A stretch of 64,000 nucleotides of DNA, from the NCBI RefSeq assembly GCF_000347635.1, contig NC_020514.1:1674001-1738000 (forward strand), written 5' to 3'. Position numbers and translations under genes: made by a program. The stretch is from Paraglaciecola psychrophila 170 (GTDB taxonomy: Bacteria; Pseudomonadota; Gammaproteobacteria; Enterobacterales; Alteromonadaceae). Positions 48,169 through 57,720 of this stretch are shown here, piece by piece; position 1 is the stretch's first letter; every line of letters starts with the position of its first letter. Under the pieces are notes generated by a model. That model saw only the letters and a list, made by a program, of their open reading frames with translations, made no database searches and had not been told where the DNA came from.

Positions 48169-49080
48169 TTATAAAGGATTGGCATTCATAAAGTTTAGTA
48201 ATACTTCAGCTAGTTTTTCACCTTGATCTTCTTGTAAAAAGTGACCTCCTTTTTCAATGGTCGTATGCGCTTGACCTTTACAGCCTGGGATCAATTTTTG
48301 CATGATCTTGTCTCCACCGGCCGTAACAGGATCTGAATCGCTGAAAGCGGTGATAAAAGGCTTATTAAATTGTTGCAGTATTTGCCAAGCTTGTCTGTTG
48401 GCTTCGCTTGCTGGATCTTCTGGTGTGGTTGGAACCAGCAAAGGAAACTGTCTAACACCTGCCTTATAAGTTTCATCAGGAAAAGGTGCGTTATAGGCGT
48501 CAAGTACATCAGGACTGAGTGACGTAACAGTGGCTCCTTTTATAACCCCAGCTACTGGAAACACTTCTACCTGTTGCGAAAACGTTTGCCAATTTAAGAA
48601 TGCTTCGTTGGGTGAATGGTCGCCAGTAGGGAGCATTGTGTTGGCTGCCAAAACACGTGAAAACACATCAGGATGTTCTGCTACTAAGCGTAACCCCAAT
48701 AATCCGCCCCAATCCTGACAAACTAACGTTATATCTTTTAGGTCTAATTGAATAATGACTTGGCGTACCCAATCAAGATGTCGCTGATAGGTATAGTCGC
48801 TTCTTTCAGTTGGTTTATCAGACTTTCCAAAGCCAATTAAATCTGGAGCTATTACTCTATAACCTTCTGAAACTAATGGATTTATCATCTTGCGATACAA
48901 GTATGACCAACTAGGTTCACCGTGCAGCATTAAAACTATATTGGCATCCCTTGGACCTTCATCTACATAATGAAGTTTTAAGGAGCCGCCTTCAAAGTCA
49001 TCAACCTGCAAAAATTGAGGGGGGTAACAAAAGTCTGTTATTTGTTCAAAACAATGTTCAGGAGTAGTCAAAAATTGCAA
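48169..49080 (-). CDS. Haloalkane dehalogenase family hydrolase
   Basis: 303-residue alpha/beta hydrolase of the HLD-I (DhlA/DhmA) type. HGEPSWSYLYRKM contains the halide-stabilising Trp, VCQDWGGLLGL gives nucleophile Asp123 and the second Trp124, SDSDPVT the probable acid Asp250 and KGGHFLQED the His280. It converts haloalkanes to alcohols in the family; the natural substrate in marine bacteria is usually unknown. TTG start with GAGAG upstream. Divergent from the beta-oxidation operon. Confidence 0.85.
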   Translation of the reverse strand: MQFLTTPEHCFEQITDFCYPPQFLQVDDFEGGSLKLHYVDEGPRDANIVLMLHGEPSWSYLYRKMINPLVSEGYRVIAPDLIGFGKSDKPTERSDYTYQRHLDWVRQVIIQLDLKDITLVCQDWGGLLGLRLVAEHPDVFSRVLAANTMLPTGDHSPNEAFLNWQTFSQQVEVFPVAGVIKGATVTSLSPDVLDAYNAPFPDETYKAGVRQFPLLVPTTPEDPASEANRQAWQILQQFNKPFITAFSDSDPVTAGGDKIMQKLIPGCKGQAHTTIEKGGHFLQEDQGEKLAEVLLNFMNANPL

Positions 49081-49318
49081 TGGTGTCTCTCAATGTAACG
49101 AAGTTGTAAAATATTCGTATTGTAGAACACCAAAAGTACTGTGAAAAGTCAACTTGCTCAGACTAATGCAAGATCATCCATTTAGTGAATAGAAGCAGTG
49201 CTTAGGTTAGCTACACCAATAAAGGCTGCTTATTCTGCAGTATAAAACCAATAAATTAGAATGATTGGGAAGGGTAGCCTAATATCCTTCACAAATATTA
49301 AGCTGGTAAGAGGTCTAC

Positions 49319-51463
49319 ATGAGTCAAGTCGAATCAAAAACAGTCAATAGTGACGCGGTAAACTACGAACTAATTGAAACTCCATCTGCAAATAAAGTTG
49401 CGGTGTTATGGATGCAGAATCCCCCTGTAAATGCATTGTCTAAATCTGTACGTGTTGGACTTATCAAGCATTTAAATGCGGCTATTGCTGATGAGTCGGT
49501 TCAAGTGATAGTTATTTCTTCGAAGCAGAGTTTGTTTTCGGGCGGAGCTGATATCAGCGAATTTTCAGGTGGTGATTTAGAGCCTAATTTGCCAGCAGTA
49601 TTAGATGTAATTGAAAATTCACCCAAGCCAGTAGTTGCAGTTTTGAATGGTCCCGCATTTGGCGGCGGTCTGGAAGTAGCTTTATCTTGTCATTACAGAT
49701 TGACGTTCGCGTCTAACAAAGTCGGATTGCCTGAAGTTAACCTAGGTATTTTACCTGGTGCCGGCGGAACACAACGTTTGCCCCGATTGGCAGGTGTACA
49801 GCAAGCACTAGACATGATTGTTTCTGGTCGCCCAGTTGCTGCTGATAAGTTACCTGGTGTATTTGATGTTGTGGTCGATAGTCCAGAAACATTGCTTACA
49901 AGTGCATTGGCGTTTTGCGAAAAAGTGATTGCTGATGGCAGCAAAGTACGTAAAACCTGCGATGTGAAAATTGATGTTAGTAGTGCACCAAAGGAATTAT
50001 TTGCCCAATATCGTCAAGGTTTAGCGACCAAGGCCAGAGGTTTCTTTGCACCTGAACGGTGTATCCAAGCTGTAGAAGCATCGGTCGAATTACCTTTTGC
50101 TCAGGGTTTAATTCGCGAAGGCGAATTGTTTATGGAATGTATGCGTTCTAAAGAAGCGCGCGCGCAGCAGCATTTCTTCTTTGCTGAACGTGCAGCATCT
50201 CATGTCAAAGATTTTGATAAAGAAACACCAGTAAGAGATATCAAACAAGTGGGCATTATTGGTGCAGGCACCATGGGTGGCGGCATCGCTATGAACTTTG
50301 CGAACGCAGGTATTCCTGTGATCATGCTTGAGCTTAAACAAGATGCTTTAGATAAGGGTTTGGCGCTCATTCGTAAGAACTACGAAAACTCAGCTAAAAA
50401 AGGCAAGCTCACTGCACAGCAAGTCGAAGACAGAATGGGACTGTTAACTGGCTCCACAGAATACGCAGCATTGTGCAATGTGGACCTTGTGATTGAAGCG
50501 GTATTTGAAAAAATGTCGGTTAAACAAGAAGTATTTAAGGCTTTGGATGCAGTGTGTAAGCCTGGCGCTATTTTAGCCTCTAACACCTCTACGTTAGACA
50601 TTGATGAAATCGGTGAAGCCACTAAACGCCCTGAAGATGTGATTGGGTTACATTTCTTTAGTCCAGCTAACGTGATGAAGTTGCTTGAGGTAGTTAAAAC
50701 CAGCAAAACCTCTCCTGAAGTCATTAAAACCACTATGAAGATGGCTAAGAAAATAAACAAGGTTGCTGTATTAGTTGGAGTTTGTTTTGGTTTTGTCGGC
50801 AATCGTATGATTGAAGGATATGGCCGTGAAGCCAACCGCATGATGCTTGAAGGGGGCACACCGGAGCACATCGATAAAGTCATTTATGACTTTGGTCTGC
50901 CTATGGGGCCTTTCACAATGGGTGATATGGCTGGTCAAGATATTGGTGCCTTTGTGCGTGAATCACGCCGCGAATTTATCAAGCACGACCCAAGCTACTG
51001 CATCTTAGCTGACAAGCTAGTAGAGCAGGGCAGAGTAGGATTAAAAGTCGGTAAAGGTGTGTACTTGTACGAAGCGGGTAGCCGTAAACCCATTCCTGAT
51101 CCAAGTGTACTTGAGTTAGCGAAGCAGGTTGCTGCAGATTTAGGTGTAGCGCAACGTGATATCAGCGATCAAGAAATCATTGAACGCATTATCTTTCCAA
51201 TGATCAATGAAGGTGCGTTGATTTTAGAAGAAGGTATTGCTGCCAAGTCGAGCGATATAGATGTGATTTATGTGTATGGCTATGGCTTCCCTGTTTATCG
51301 CGGAGGACCAATGCAGTACGCTGATGAAATAGGTTTGAAAACAGTATATGACGCAATGTGCAAATATCGCGATGAGTTGGGTGAACATGGTAAAAACTGG
51401 TTTGAACCTGCTCCATTATTGAAAAAATTAGCTGAGCAAGGCAAACGTTTCTCTGACCTTTAG
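49319..51463 (+). CDS. Bifunctional enoyl-CoA hydratase / 3-hydroxyacyl-CoA dehydrogenase
   Basis: 714-residue multifunctional beta-oxidation protein (FadB/FadJ/FadN-like). Crotonase domain at about 15-200 (FSGGADISEF; GPAFGGGLEVALSCHYRL; GLPEVNLGILPGAGGTQRLP with both catalytic Glu), NAD-binding fold from about 310 (GIIGAGTMGGGIAMNFANAG), then GLHFFSPANVMKLLEVV and two C-terminal helical domains. It hydrates the enoyl-CoA and oxidises the hydroxyacyl-CoA. First gene of an operon with thiolase and acyl-CoA dehydrogenase; distinct from the canonical fadBA pair. Confidence 0.95.
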   Translation: MSQVESKTVNSDAVNYELIETPSANKVAVLWMQNPPVNALSKSVRVGLIKHLNAAIADESVQVIVISSKQSLFSGGADISEFSGGDLEPNLPAVLDVIENSPKPVVAVLNGPAFGGGLEVALSCHYRLTFASNKVGLPEVNLGILPGAGGTQRLPRLAGVQQALDMIVSGRPVAADKLPGVFDVVVDSPETLLTSALAFCEKVIADGSKVRKTCDVKIDVSSAPKELFAQYRQGLATKARGFFAPERCIQAVEASVELPFAQGLIREGELFMECMRSKEARAQQHFFFAERAASHVKDFDKETPVRDIKQVGIIGAGTMGGGIAMNFANAGIPVIMLELKQDALDKGLALIRKNYENSAKKGKLTAQQVEDRMGLLTGSTEYAALCNVDLVIEAVFEKMSVKQEVFKALDAVCKPGAILASNTSTLDIDEIGEATKRPEDVIGLHFFSPANVMKLLEVVKTSKTSPEVIKTTMKMAKKINKVAVLVGVCFGFVGNRMIEGYGREANRMMLEGGTPEHIDKVIYDFGLPMGPFTMGDMAGQDIGAFVRESRREFIKHDPSYCILADKLVEQGRVGLKVGKGVYLYEAGSRKPIPDPSVLELAKQVAADLGVAQRDISDQEIIERIIFPMINEGALILEEGIAAKSSDIDVIYVYGYGFPVYRGGPMQYADEIGLKTVYDAMCKYRDELGEHGKNWFEPAPLLKKLAEQGKRFSDL

Positions 51464-51518
51464 TCACCGGACATTGTCTTACCATTAACGAATTATAGAA
51501 TGTATTAAAGAGAATATT

Positions 51519-52700
51519 ATGAAAGAAGCAGTCATTGTATCAACCGCTAGAACTCCCATCGGCCGTGCCTATAAAGGCGCGTTTAATAACCTGGAAGCGC
51601 CAAGTTTAGGTGGCCATGCTATCCGTGAAGCAGTAAGGAAGTCTGGTATTGATCCTGCCAGTGTAGATGATGTGATCATGGGCAGTGCCTTAACTCAAGG
51701 TAGTGGCGGCATGAATATAGGACGTATGGCTGGTTTAGCTGGTGGTTTACCCACGTCAGTGTCAGGTATGACTCTTGACCGCCAATGTAGCTCAGGAATG
51801 TATGCAATTGCTACAGCGGCAAAACACATCATTACAGACAACGTGCCAGTAATGGTTGCTGGTGGACTTGATTCGATTAGTTTAGTGCAAAACAAGGCAA
51901 TGAATACTCATCGTATCGTTGACCCAGCCCTGGCTAAAATGCATAAAAATATCTATATGCCAATGTTACAAACAGCTGAAGTGGTCGCTGCTCGTTATGG
52001 TATTAGTCGTGATGTGCAAGACGAATATGCTTATCGCAGCCAAATGCGCACGGCAGCGGCTCAGGCTGCAGGTAAATTTGATGATGAAATTGTGCCCGTA
52101 ACTGCAACCAAAGTAATCATTGACCGCGAAACGAAAGTTGAAAGCTTTCAAGAAGTGACTTTGAGTAAAGATGAAGGCAACCGTGCTGAAACCACATTAG
52201 AAGGTTTACAAAATTTAAAGCCTGTTATCGAAGGTGGTGTTATCACTGCAGGTAATGCTAGTCAGTTATCTGACGGCGCATCTGCCAGTGTAATAATGAG
52301 CAGCAAGTTAGCTGAACAACAAAACTTGACACCATTAGGTGCTTATCGCGGTATTGCTGTGGCAGGTTGTGAACCTGATGAAATGGGTATTGGTCCGGTT
52401 TTCGCTATTCCAAAATTACTCAAGCAGCACGGCTTAACGATGAATGATATTGGATTGTGGGAGCTGAACGAAGCCTTTGCGGTACAAGTTTTATATTGCC
52501 GTGACAAGTTAGGTATTGATGACAGTATTTTAAATGTAAACGGTGGCGCTATTTCTGTAGGTCATCCTTACGGAATGAGTGGCGCACGTATGGTTGGTCA
52601 TGCACTGATTGAAGGTAAGCGCCGTGGTGCTAAATTTGTTGTGTGCACCATGTGTATCGGTGGCGGAATGGGTGCTGCAGGTTTATTTGAAGTTTATTAA
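51519..52700 (+). CDS. Acetyl-CoA acyltransferase (thiolase)
   Basis: 393 residues. Catalytic Cys in [19 protein letters not shown], His in [18 protein letters not shown] and [18 protein letters not shown], and the second Cys in [18 protein letters not shown]. Cleaves 3-ketoacyl-CoA to acetyl-CoA and a shortened acyl-CoA. 55 bases after the hydratase/dehydrogenase gene, same operon. AGAG ribosome site before the ATG. Confidence 0.96.
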   Translation: MKEAVIVSTARTPIGRAYKGAFNNLEAPSLGGHAIREAVRKSGIDPASVDDVIMGSALTQGSGGMNIGRMAGLAGGLPTSVSGMTLDRQCSSGMYAIATAAKHIITDNVPVMVAGGLDSISLVQNKAMNTHRIVDPALAKMHKNIYMPMLQTAEVVAARYGISRDVQDEYAYRSQMRTAAAQAAGKFDDEIVPVTATKVIIDRETKVESFQEVTLSKDEGNRAETTLEGLQNLKPVIEGGVITAGNASQLSDGASASVIMSSKLAEQQNLTPLGAYRGIAVAGCEPDEMGIGPVFAIPKLLKQHGLTMNDIGLWELNEAFAVQVLYCRDKLGIDDSILNVNGGAISVGHPYGMSGARMVGHALIEGKRRGAKFVVCTMCIGGGMGAAGLFEVY

Positions 52701-52785
52701 AAGATGCTGAGAGCTTCTAGCCGTTCGATATGAGCTACAAGCAACAAAAAGCAAACGATTAAGAAAGAGATTTAAGAGGTACGTT

Positions 52786-54585
52786 ATGCAATATTTTAAA
52801 GCCCCACAAAAAGAAGCCTTATTCGTGATGAACGAATTATTAGGTTTTAAAAAACATTATGCCGATTTGGGATTTACAGATGCTACGCCTGATATGGTCG
52901 AAGCCATTTTTTCAGAAGCCGCTAAATTCGCCGAAAATGTGTTAGCGCCAATTAATGCCAACGGTGATGAAGAAGGCTGTAAATGGGAAGACGGCGTAGT
53001 GACCACTCCTGCAGGTTTCAAAGAAGCTTACAAACAATATGTTGATGGTGGCTGGACAGGTATGACACACCCAGAAGAACTAGGTGGGCAGAATTTACCT
53101 TACTCTTTAGGCAGTGTGATGGCAGAGTGGTTTTCCTCGGCGAATCACTCTTGGGCTATGTACCCCGGGCTCAGTCAAGGTTGTATCGAAACCTTAAAAG
53201 AGCATGGCACGCATGAGCAGCAAAAAATGTTTTTGAATAACCTAATTGGTGGTCACTGGACAGGCACTATGTGTTTGACTGAATCTCATTGTGGCTCTGA
53301 CCTAGGTATGCTGAAATGTAAAGCAGTAAAGAATGATGATGGAAGTTATAGCTTAACTGGCACCAAAATTTTCATCTCTGCAGGTGAGCATGATATGTCG
53401 GATAACATTGTGCATATCGTAATTGCACGTTTACCCGATGCGCCAAGTGGCACTAAAGGTATCTCGTTGTTTGTAGTACCTAAATTCCATGCAGGCCCTG
53501 AAGGCGAAAAGTTAGACAGAAACGGTGTCACTTGTGGCTCTATTGAACACAAAATGGGTATCAAAGGCTCGGCAACTTGTGTGATCAATTTTGATGATGC
53601 TAAGGGTTACCTTGTCGGTACTGAAAATCGTGGACTTAACTGCATGTTCACTTTTATGAATACGGCACGAATTGGAACGGGTCTAGAGGGTTTGTCTGCC
53701 TCTGAAGCTGCGTTTCAAGGCGCTTTAGCTTACGCCAAAGACCGTTTACAGTTTAGAGCCATGACTGGCGTTAAAAACCCTGACGGCCCTGCAGATCCGA
53801 TTATTAACCATCCTGACGTACGCCGCATGTTATTGACTCAAAAAGCTTTCGCAGAAGGTAATAGAGCATTAGCTGTATACGCCATGAAATTAGTTGATAT
53901 TTCACAGGCTAATCAAGATGAAGGTGCTAAACAACTTGCAGAATCTAAACTTGCATTGTTAACTCCGATTGTGAAGGCATTCTTAACTGAAACAGCCCAA
54001 GAAACGACTAGCTACGGTATGCAGGTATTTGGTGGGCATGGCTTTATCAGAGAATGGGGCATGGAACAACTCGCCCGTGATACTCGTATTTGTACTATGT
54101 ACGAAGGCACCACAGGTATTCAGGCGATTGATTTATTGGCCAGAAAAGTAGTGGGTTCTAATGGTAAATTGCTTACAGTATTCACTAACGAAGTGAAAGA
54201 ATACTGTAAAAGTATTCGTGATAAAAGTCAGTTTAATGCTTGGTCTAACAGTATCGATACACATATCGATGAATGGCATCAGATTACTGAAGATATTATG
54301 CATCGAGCAGCTAAAAACCCTGCTGAATTAGGTGCTGCGTCTGTCGATTATCTGATGTATTCAGGTTATGTAGTGGTTGGCTATTTTTGGCTTCAAATGG
54401 CTGTTGTTGCTCAGCAAAAACTTGATGAAGGCACAAGTGATCCAGAGTTCTACCAAGCGAAGTTACATACCACTAAGTTTTATTTTGACCGTTTATTAAC
54501 TCGTACCCGTTCTTTAGTTTCTGCCATGGAATCTGGTGCTGATAATCTAATGAATATGGAAGAAGAGCAGTTCAACATAGTTTAG
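52786..54585 (+). CDS. Acyl-CoA dehydrogenase (600-residue class with C-terminal extension)
   Basis: 599 residues; FAD enzyme for the first step of beta-oxidation. MCLTESHCGSDLGMLKCKAV and GSYSLTGTKIFISAGEHDMS form the FAD/substrate site; QVFGGHGFIREWGMEQLARD and the catalytic Glu in MYEGTTGIQAIDLLARK are intact. It belongs to the larger class with an N-terminal (MQYFKAPQKEALFVMNELLG) and C-terminal extension. Third gene of the operon; a strong terminator follows. Confidence 0.96.
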   Translation: MQYFKAPQKEALFVMNELLGFKKHYADLGFTDATPDMVEAIFSEAAKFAENVLAPINANGDEEGCKWEDGVVTTPAGFKEAYKQYVDGGWTGMTHPEELGGQNLPYSLGSVMAEWFSSANHSWAMYPGLSQGCIETLKEHGTHEQQKMFLNNLIGGHWTGTMCLTESHCGSDLGMLKCKAVKNDDGSYSLTGTKIFISAGEHDMSDNIVHIVIARLPDAPSGTKGISLFVVPKFHAGPEGEKLDRNGVTCGSIEHKMGIKGSATCVINFDDAKGYLVGTENRGLNCMFTFMNTARIGTGLEGLSASEAAFQGALAYAKDRLQFRAMTGVKNPDGPADPIINHPDVRRMLLTQKAFAEGNRALAVYAMKLVDISQANQDEGAKQLAESKLALLTPIVKAFLTETAQETTSYGMQVFGGHGFIREWGMEQLARDTRICTMYEGTTGIQAIDLLARKVVGSNGKLLTVFTNEVKEYCKSIRDKSQFNAWSNSIDTHIDEWHQITEDIMHRAAKNPAELGAASVDYLMYSGYVVVGYFWLQMAVVAQQKLDEGTSDPEFYQAKLHTTKFYFDRLLTRTRSLVSAMESGADNLMNMEEEQFNIV

Positions 54586-54625
54586 GCTTCGGTAAAAAAT
54601 AATAAGAAGCTAGGTTGGGAAATAT

Positions 54626-54659
54626 AAAAAGGCGGACATATAAAAATGTCCGCCTTTTT
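54626..54659 (+). terminator. Terminator after the beta-oxidation operon
   Basis: 14-base stem AAAAAGGCGGACAT / ATGTCCGCCTTTTT with a 6-base loop and a T run. Confidence 0.93.
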
Positions 54660-54695
54660 TAATTAAGCGGATTAATTTGAAAGGTGAACAGAATA

Positions 54696-55613
54696 ATGAA
54701 ACATCACACAATCGACATTGAAAACGTTAATGTGCATTATGTTGAAGCAGGCGAAGATAATGTTAGTCAGTCGCCACGGCAGACTATTATTTTTTTACAC
54801 GGCTTTCCAGAATTCTGGGGTACATGGCATGCACAACTTGATTATTTTGCCAATAATTATCGAGTGATCGCGCCTGACTTGCCTGGTTATAACTTAAGTG
54901 GCAAGCCACAAGAAAACACTTTTTTCGAAGTGCCCAACCTAATTCAGTTTATAGCCAAGTTTATCCAATGTGTGGCACCGCAACAGAAGATAATCTTAGT
55001 GGCACACGACTGGGGGGGCGTTATTGCATGGCCGCTTACCGCCTTTTTCCCGCAACTTATCGATAGATTGGTGATACTCAATGCTGCTCACCCCAGTACT
55101 TTTACACGGGAAATGATCCATAATGCTGAGCAACGGCAAAAAAGTGAATATATACACGATTTAATCGCGCCTAATGGTGTTGAAAAGGTATCAAATAACA
55201 ACTACAAATATCTCAAAGACAAGATCCTCATTGGAATGCGCGAAGGCACATTGAGTAACACACAACGCAAGGTTTATGAAAAGGTATGGGCTCAGCCTGG
55301 TGCTGTTAATGGTATGTTGCAATATTACCGAGCTATGCCGCAGTTAGCTCCTTCTGAGAAAGAAATGGGTGCTGGAAATGGACCTGTGGTAGCAGCAACA
55401 CAAATGAAAATTCCTAACATTCGCATCACTTGCCCAACATTAATATTATGGGGCGAACAAGACCAAGCCTTTGTTAAAGAGACTGTCGATGGTGTCGAGG
55501 AATATGTGCCTGACGTGCGGATTAAACGCTTTCCTGATGCCAGTCATTGGTTACAACATGAATTGCCCAACGAAGTGAATGCAGAAATAGATAATTTTCT
55601 GAAATCCACATAA
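54696..55613 (+). CDS. Epoxide hydrolase-like alpha/beta hydrolase
   Basis: 305 residues. Oxyanion motif HGFPEFWGTWHAQ (35-47), nucleophile Asp105 in VAHDWGGVIAW, late acid in LILWGEQDQAF and His284 in DASHWLQHELPNEV. HGFPE plus HDWGG is the pattern of soluble epoxide hydrolases and fluoroacetate dehalogenases; which reaction occurs cannot be told. ATG 54696 is preferred to GTG 54684, which overlaps the AAGG ribosome site. Separated from the fad operon by its terminator. Confidence 0.85.
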   Translation: MKHHTIDIENVNVHYVEAGEDNVSQSPRQTIIFLHGFPEFWGTWHAQLDYFANNYRVIAPDLPGYNLSGKPQENTFFEVPNLIQFIAKFIQCVAPQQKIILVAHDWGGVIAWPLTAFFPQLIDRLVILNAAHPSTFTREMIHNAEQRQKSEYIHDLIAPNGVEKVSNNNYKYLKDKILIGMREGTLSNTQRKVYEKVWAQPGAVNGMLQYYRAMPQLAPSEKEMGAGNGPVVAATQMKIPNIRITCPTLILWGEQDQAFVKETVDGVEEYVPDVRIKRFPDASHWLQHELPNEVNAEIDNFLKST

Positions 55614-55937
55614 TACGCTCTTCACAGGGAACTCATAGCGTTTGGCGCAGTCCGCTAAGCTACAAAGAGAAAATGTGCTTCAAAACGCTAAACAATAGAT
55701 GTTTTTTTTCCTCTGTGGTGTAAAAAAGCGCTTCGCTGCACAGAGGGCAAAAATTGATTTGTATTCAGATAAAAAAACGGCCTCAAAAGAGGCCCTTTTT
55801 AAAGGTGAGCAGGATAAGCAACTCACCTTCCATGTTGAACATTCCAATGGCCGTCGCCAAGTTCGTTCAAGAACAATTCATTTTAATAACTGGTTACCGA
55901 CTCATAGAGTATGGCGACCGGATGCAAAGTACATTGC
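55614..55937. other. Intergenic stretch between hydrolase and DUF3718 genes
   Basis: A + strand open frame (55699-56145) covers part of this region but overlaps the DUF3718 gene and has no family features. Structure seen: an 8-base inverted repeat CCTCTGTG / CACAGAGG (55710-55717, 55739-55746) and the terminator at 55779. Confidence 0.45.
55779..55800 (+). terminator. Rho-independent terminator
   Basis: GGCCTC, loop AAAA, GAGGCC then CTTTTT, with an A run upstream. Suits the hydrolase gene 165 bases upstream and could act on the converging DUF3718 transcript. Confidence 0.75.
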
Positions 55938-56333
55938 TTATATTCTGTCGTTAAGAGCCGCAACAATAGGTGATGCATCTAAGCCGTTTTCAGAAGCCCA
56001 TATCAATACTGTTTTGCCATCTTGTTCTGGTGAGCTTAAGTCACCCTTTGGCATTTTCTTAACCATTAAGGTACCTGTTTCCACTGCATCGTTAAGCATA
56101 GCGGTACGGATAAGGCTGTTACCACCACAAGTAACACCTGTGTAGTAATCTTTTAACTTCATTCTAAAGTCAGACTGAACACGTTTCATTTTTTTGCGTA
56201 GTTCGCCTTTGTCATCTGCTTTCACGATAGTGCAGATATTTTGTAAAGCATCGCTAACGTCGGCTTGAGCGTTGCTAGCAAAAAGTAAAGAAGCGGTTGC
56301 GATGGCGATAGAAGTTTTAACAATTTTCAACAT
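55938..56333 (-). CDS. DUF3718 family exported protein
   Basis: 131 residues with a signal peptide (1-24, ...SNAQA). The family region SDALQNICTIVKADDKGELR and CGGNSLIRTAMLNDAVETGT with two conserved Cys matches DUF3718, small periplasmic proteins of unknown role largely confined to Alteromonadales and relatives. GAGGAACTTAACC precedes the ATG. Confidence 0.85.
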   Translation of the reverse strand: MLKIVKTSIAIATASLLFASNAQADVSDALQNICTIVKADDKGELRKKMKRVQSDFRMKLKDYYTGVTCGGNSLIRTAMLNDAVETGTLMVKKMPKGDLSSPEQDGKTVLIWASENGLDASPIVAALNDRI

Positions 56334-56742
56334 GGTTAAGTTCCTCGTTTTTTAGATTATTTGCAGCCATTGCTACGTTAATAATCATTAAAAACTATCT
56401 GAACCGATTAAAAAACCTGTGAGATGATACTTAGGTATGTGAGTTCATAACCTTGCGGTGTAGAGAATTCTTAATCCTTTGTGTTTAAAGTTGACTAAAT
56501 ACTCGGGCTTTAATCTCCGTCTATCGTGACTGCTTCAATCGATTAGCAAAAGGGCATTTAATTGAGGGCAGGGTAAAATTAAATATAACGGTTTTGATAT
56601 TAAAAATGTTTTTTGTAGGTAAATAGTTTAACGCGCTTATTGAGTAACGTTAAAAGCACTTATAAATTTTATCCTCATGTGACGATAAAAGAGTATGCTT
56701 AAATTATTACTCGCCTAACTATTAGAATAACGGGAGGATAAG
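56334..56742. other. Intergenic stretch upstream of the signalling genes
   Basis: About 400 bases without a gene, AT-rich, presumably holding promoters for the divergent DUF3718 and diguanylate cyclase genes. No clear hairpin or operator seen. Confidence 0.4.
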
Positions 56743-57681
56743 TTGAATCAATATATTGTCGAGCAAAAGTTGTCATTAGCTGAATCACTGATATTGATTG
56801 TTGAAGATGACCCTATTAATGCGATGGTAATTGAGGATCTACTCTCAGGCTTATATCAAACTAAAATAGTGCACTCCGGTGAAAGCGCTTTAAAATTTTG
56901 TGATGTTCAGCCGCCAGACCTTATTCTGCTTGATGTCGTGATGGATGGTATTTCTGGTCTTGAAACCTGTATAACCCTAAAAATTAATACTCAAACACAG
57001 CATATACCCATTATTTTTATAACGTCGATGCATGATCAGGATGATCAAAACCGCTGTTGGGAAGCTGGGTGTGTTGATTTTGTGGCTAAACCCGTCAACG
57101 GCGTAACGCTTCGTAACAGAATCAAATCTCACTTAACCCTTAAGTTACAATCCGACTTATTACGCAGAATATCGTTTGTTGACGGCTTGACTGGACTATA
57201 TAACCGGCATCTACTCGAAGATGTGATGGAAAAATTCACATCACATGTCAATCGCTCTAATCAGCCTCTGAGCTTAATGATGATAGATGTAGACTGGTTC
57301 AAAGGTTATAACGATACCTATGGTCATTTAGAGGGGGATGAATGTCTTAAACGTTTAGCACGTGCGATAAAAGATAGTTTACAACGGCCCACAGATATGG
57401 CGATACGTTATGGTGGAGAAGAATTTTTATGTTTATTACCGGATACAGACCATAAAGGAGTTGAAAAAATTGCAAATTTAATGCTTAAAATGGTGAACGA
57501 TTTGGCTATTGAACACAAGCTGTCGGAATTTAAAGTCGTCACTGTTAGCATTGGTATTCACACTATAAGTAGAAGTAAAAATACCTCATTAGTTAATACC
57601 TTAGCTAAGACTGACGAAGCTCTGTATGTTGCTAAGCAACTTGGTAGGAATCGTTTTTCGACTTATGTAACCAAGTCATAG
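56743..57681 (+). CDS. Response regulator with GGDEF domain (diguanylate cyclase)
   Basis: 312 residues. Receiver domain (LILIVEDDPINAMVIEDLL; phospho-acceptor Asp64 in LILLDVVMDG; FVAKPVN) followed by a GGDEF domain starting at DGLTGLYNRHLLEDV with active-site GGEEF (224-228) and an allosteric I-site RPTD (215-218), so product inhibition by c-di-GMP is expected. TTG start with GGGAGG upstream. It precedes the hybrid kinase by 39 bases, a likely signalling pair. Confidence 0.93.
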   Translation: MNQYIVEQKLSLAESLILIVEDDPINAMVIEDLLSGLYQTKIVHSGESALKFCDVQPPDLILLDVVMDGISGLETCITLKINTQTQHIPIIFITSMHDQDDQNRCWEAGCVDFVAKPVNGVTLRNRIKSHLTLKLQSDLLRRISFVDGLTGLYNRHLLEDVMEKFTSHVNRSNQPLSLMMIDVDWFKGYNDTYGHLEGDECLKRLARAIKDSLQRPTDMAIRYGGEEFLCLLPDTDHKGVEKIANLMLKMVNDLAIEHKLSEFKVVTVSIGIHTISRSKNTSLVNTLAKTDEALYVAKQLGRNRFSTYVTKS

Positions 57682-57720
57682 CTGGTGTGGTTGATTTTTA
57701 TTGCAGAGGACGATCTGTAG

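Noticed and set aside
49152..49168. FadR-like site (CTTGCTCAGACTAATG region) upstream of the beta-oxidation operon
   Set aside because: Only the core GNTCNGAC fits; several outer positions disagree with the FadR consensus, so chance is likely. A binding test would decide.
55699..56145. 148-codon plus-strand ORF
   Set aside because: Half lies antisense to the DUF3718 gene, and it contains a terminator hairpin; no domain or signal found.
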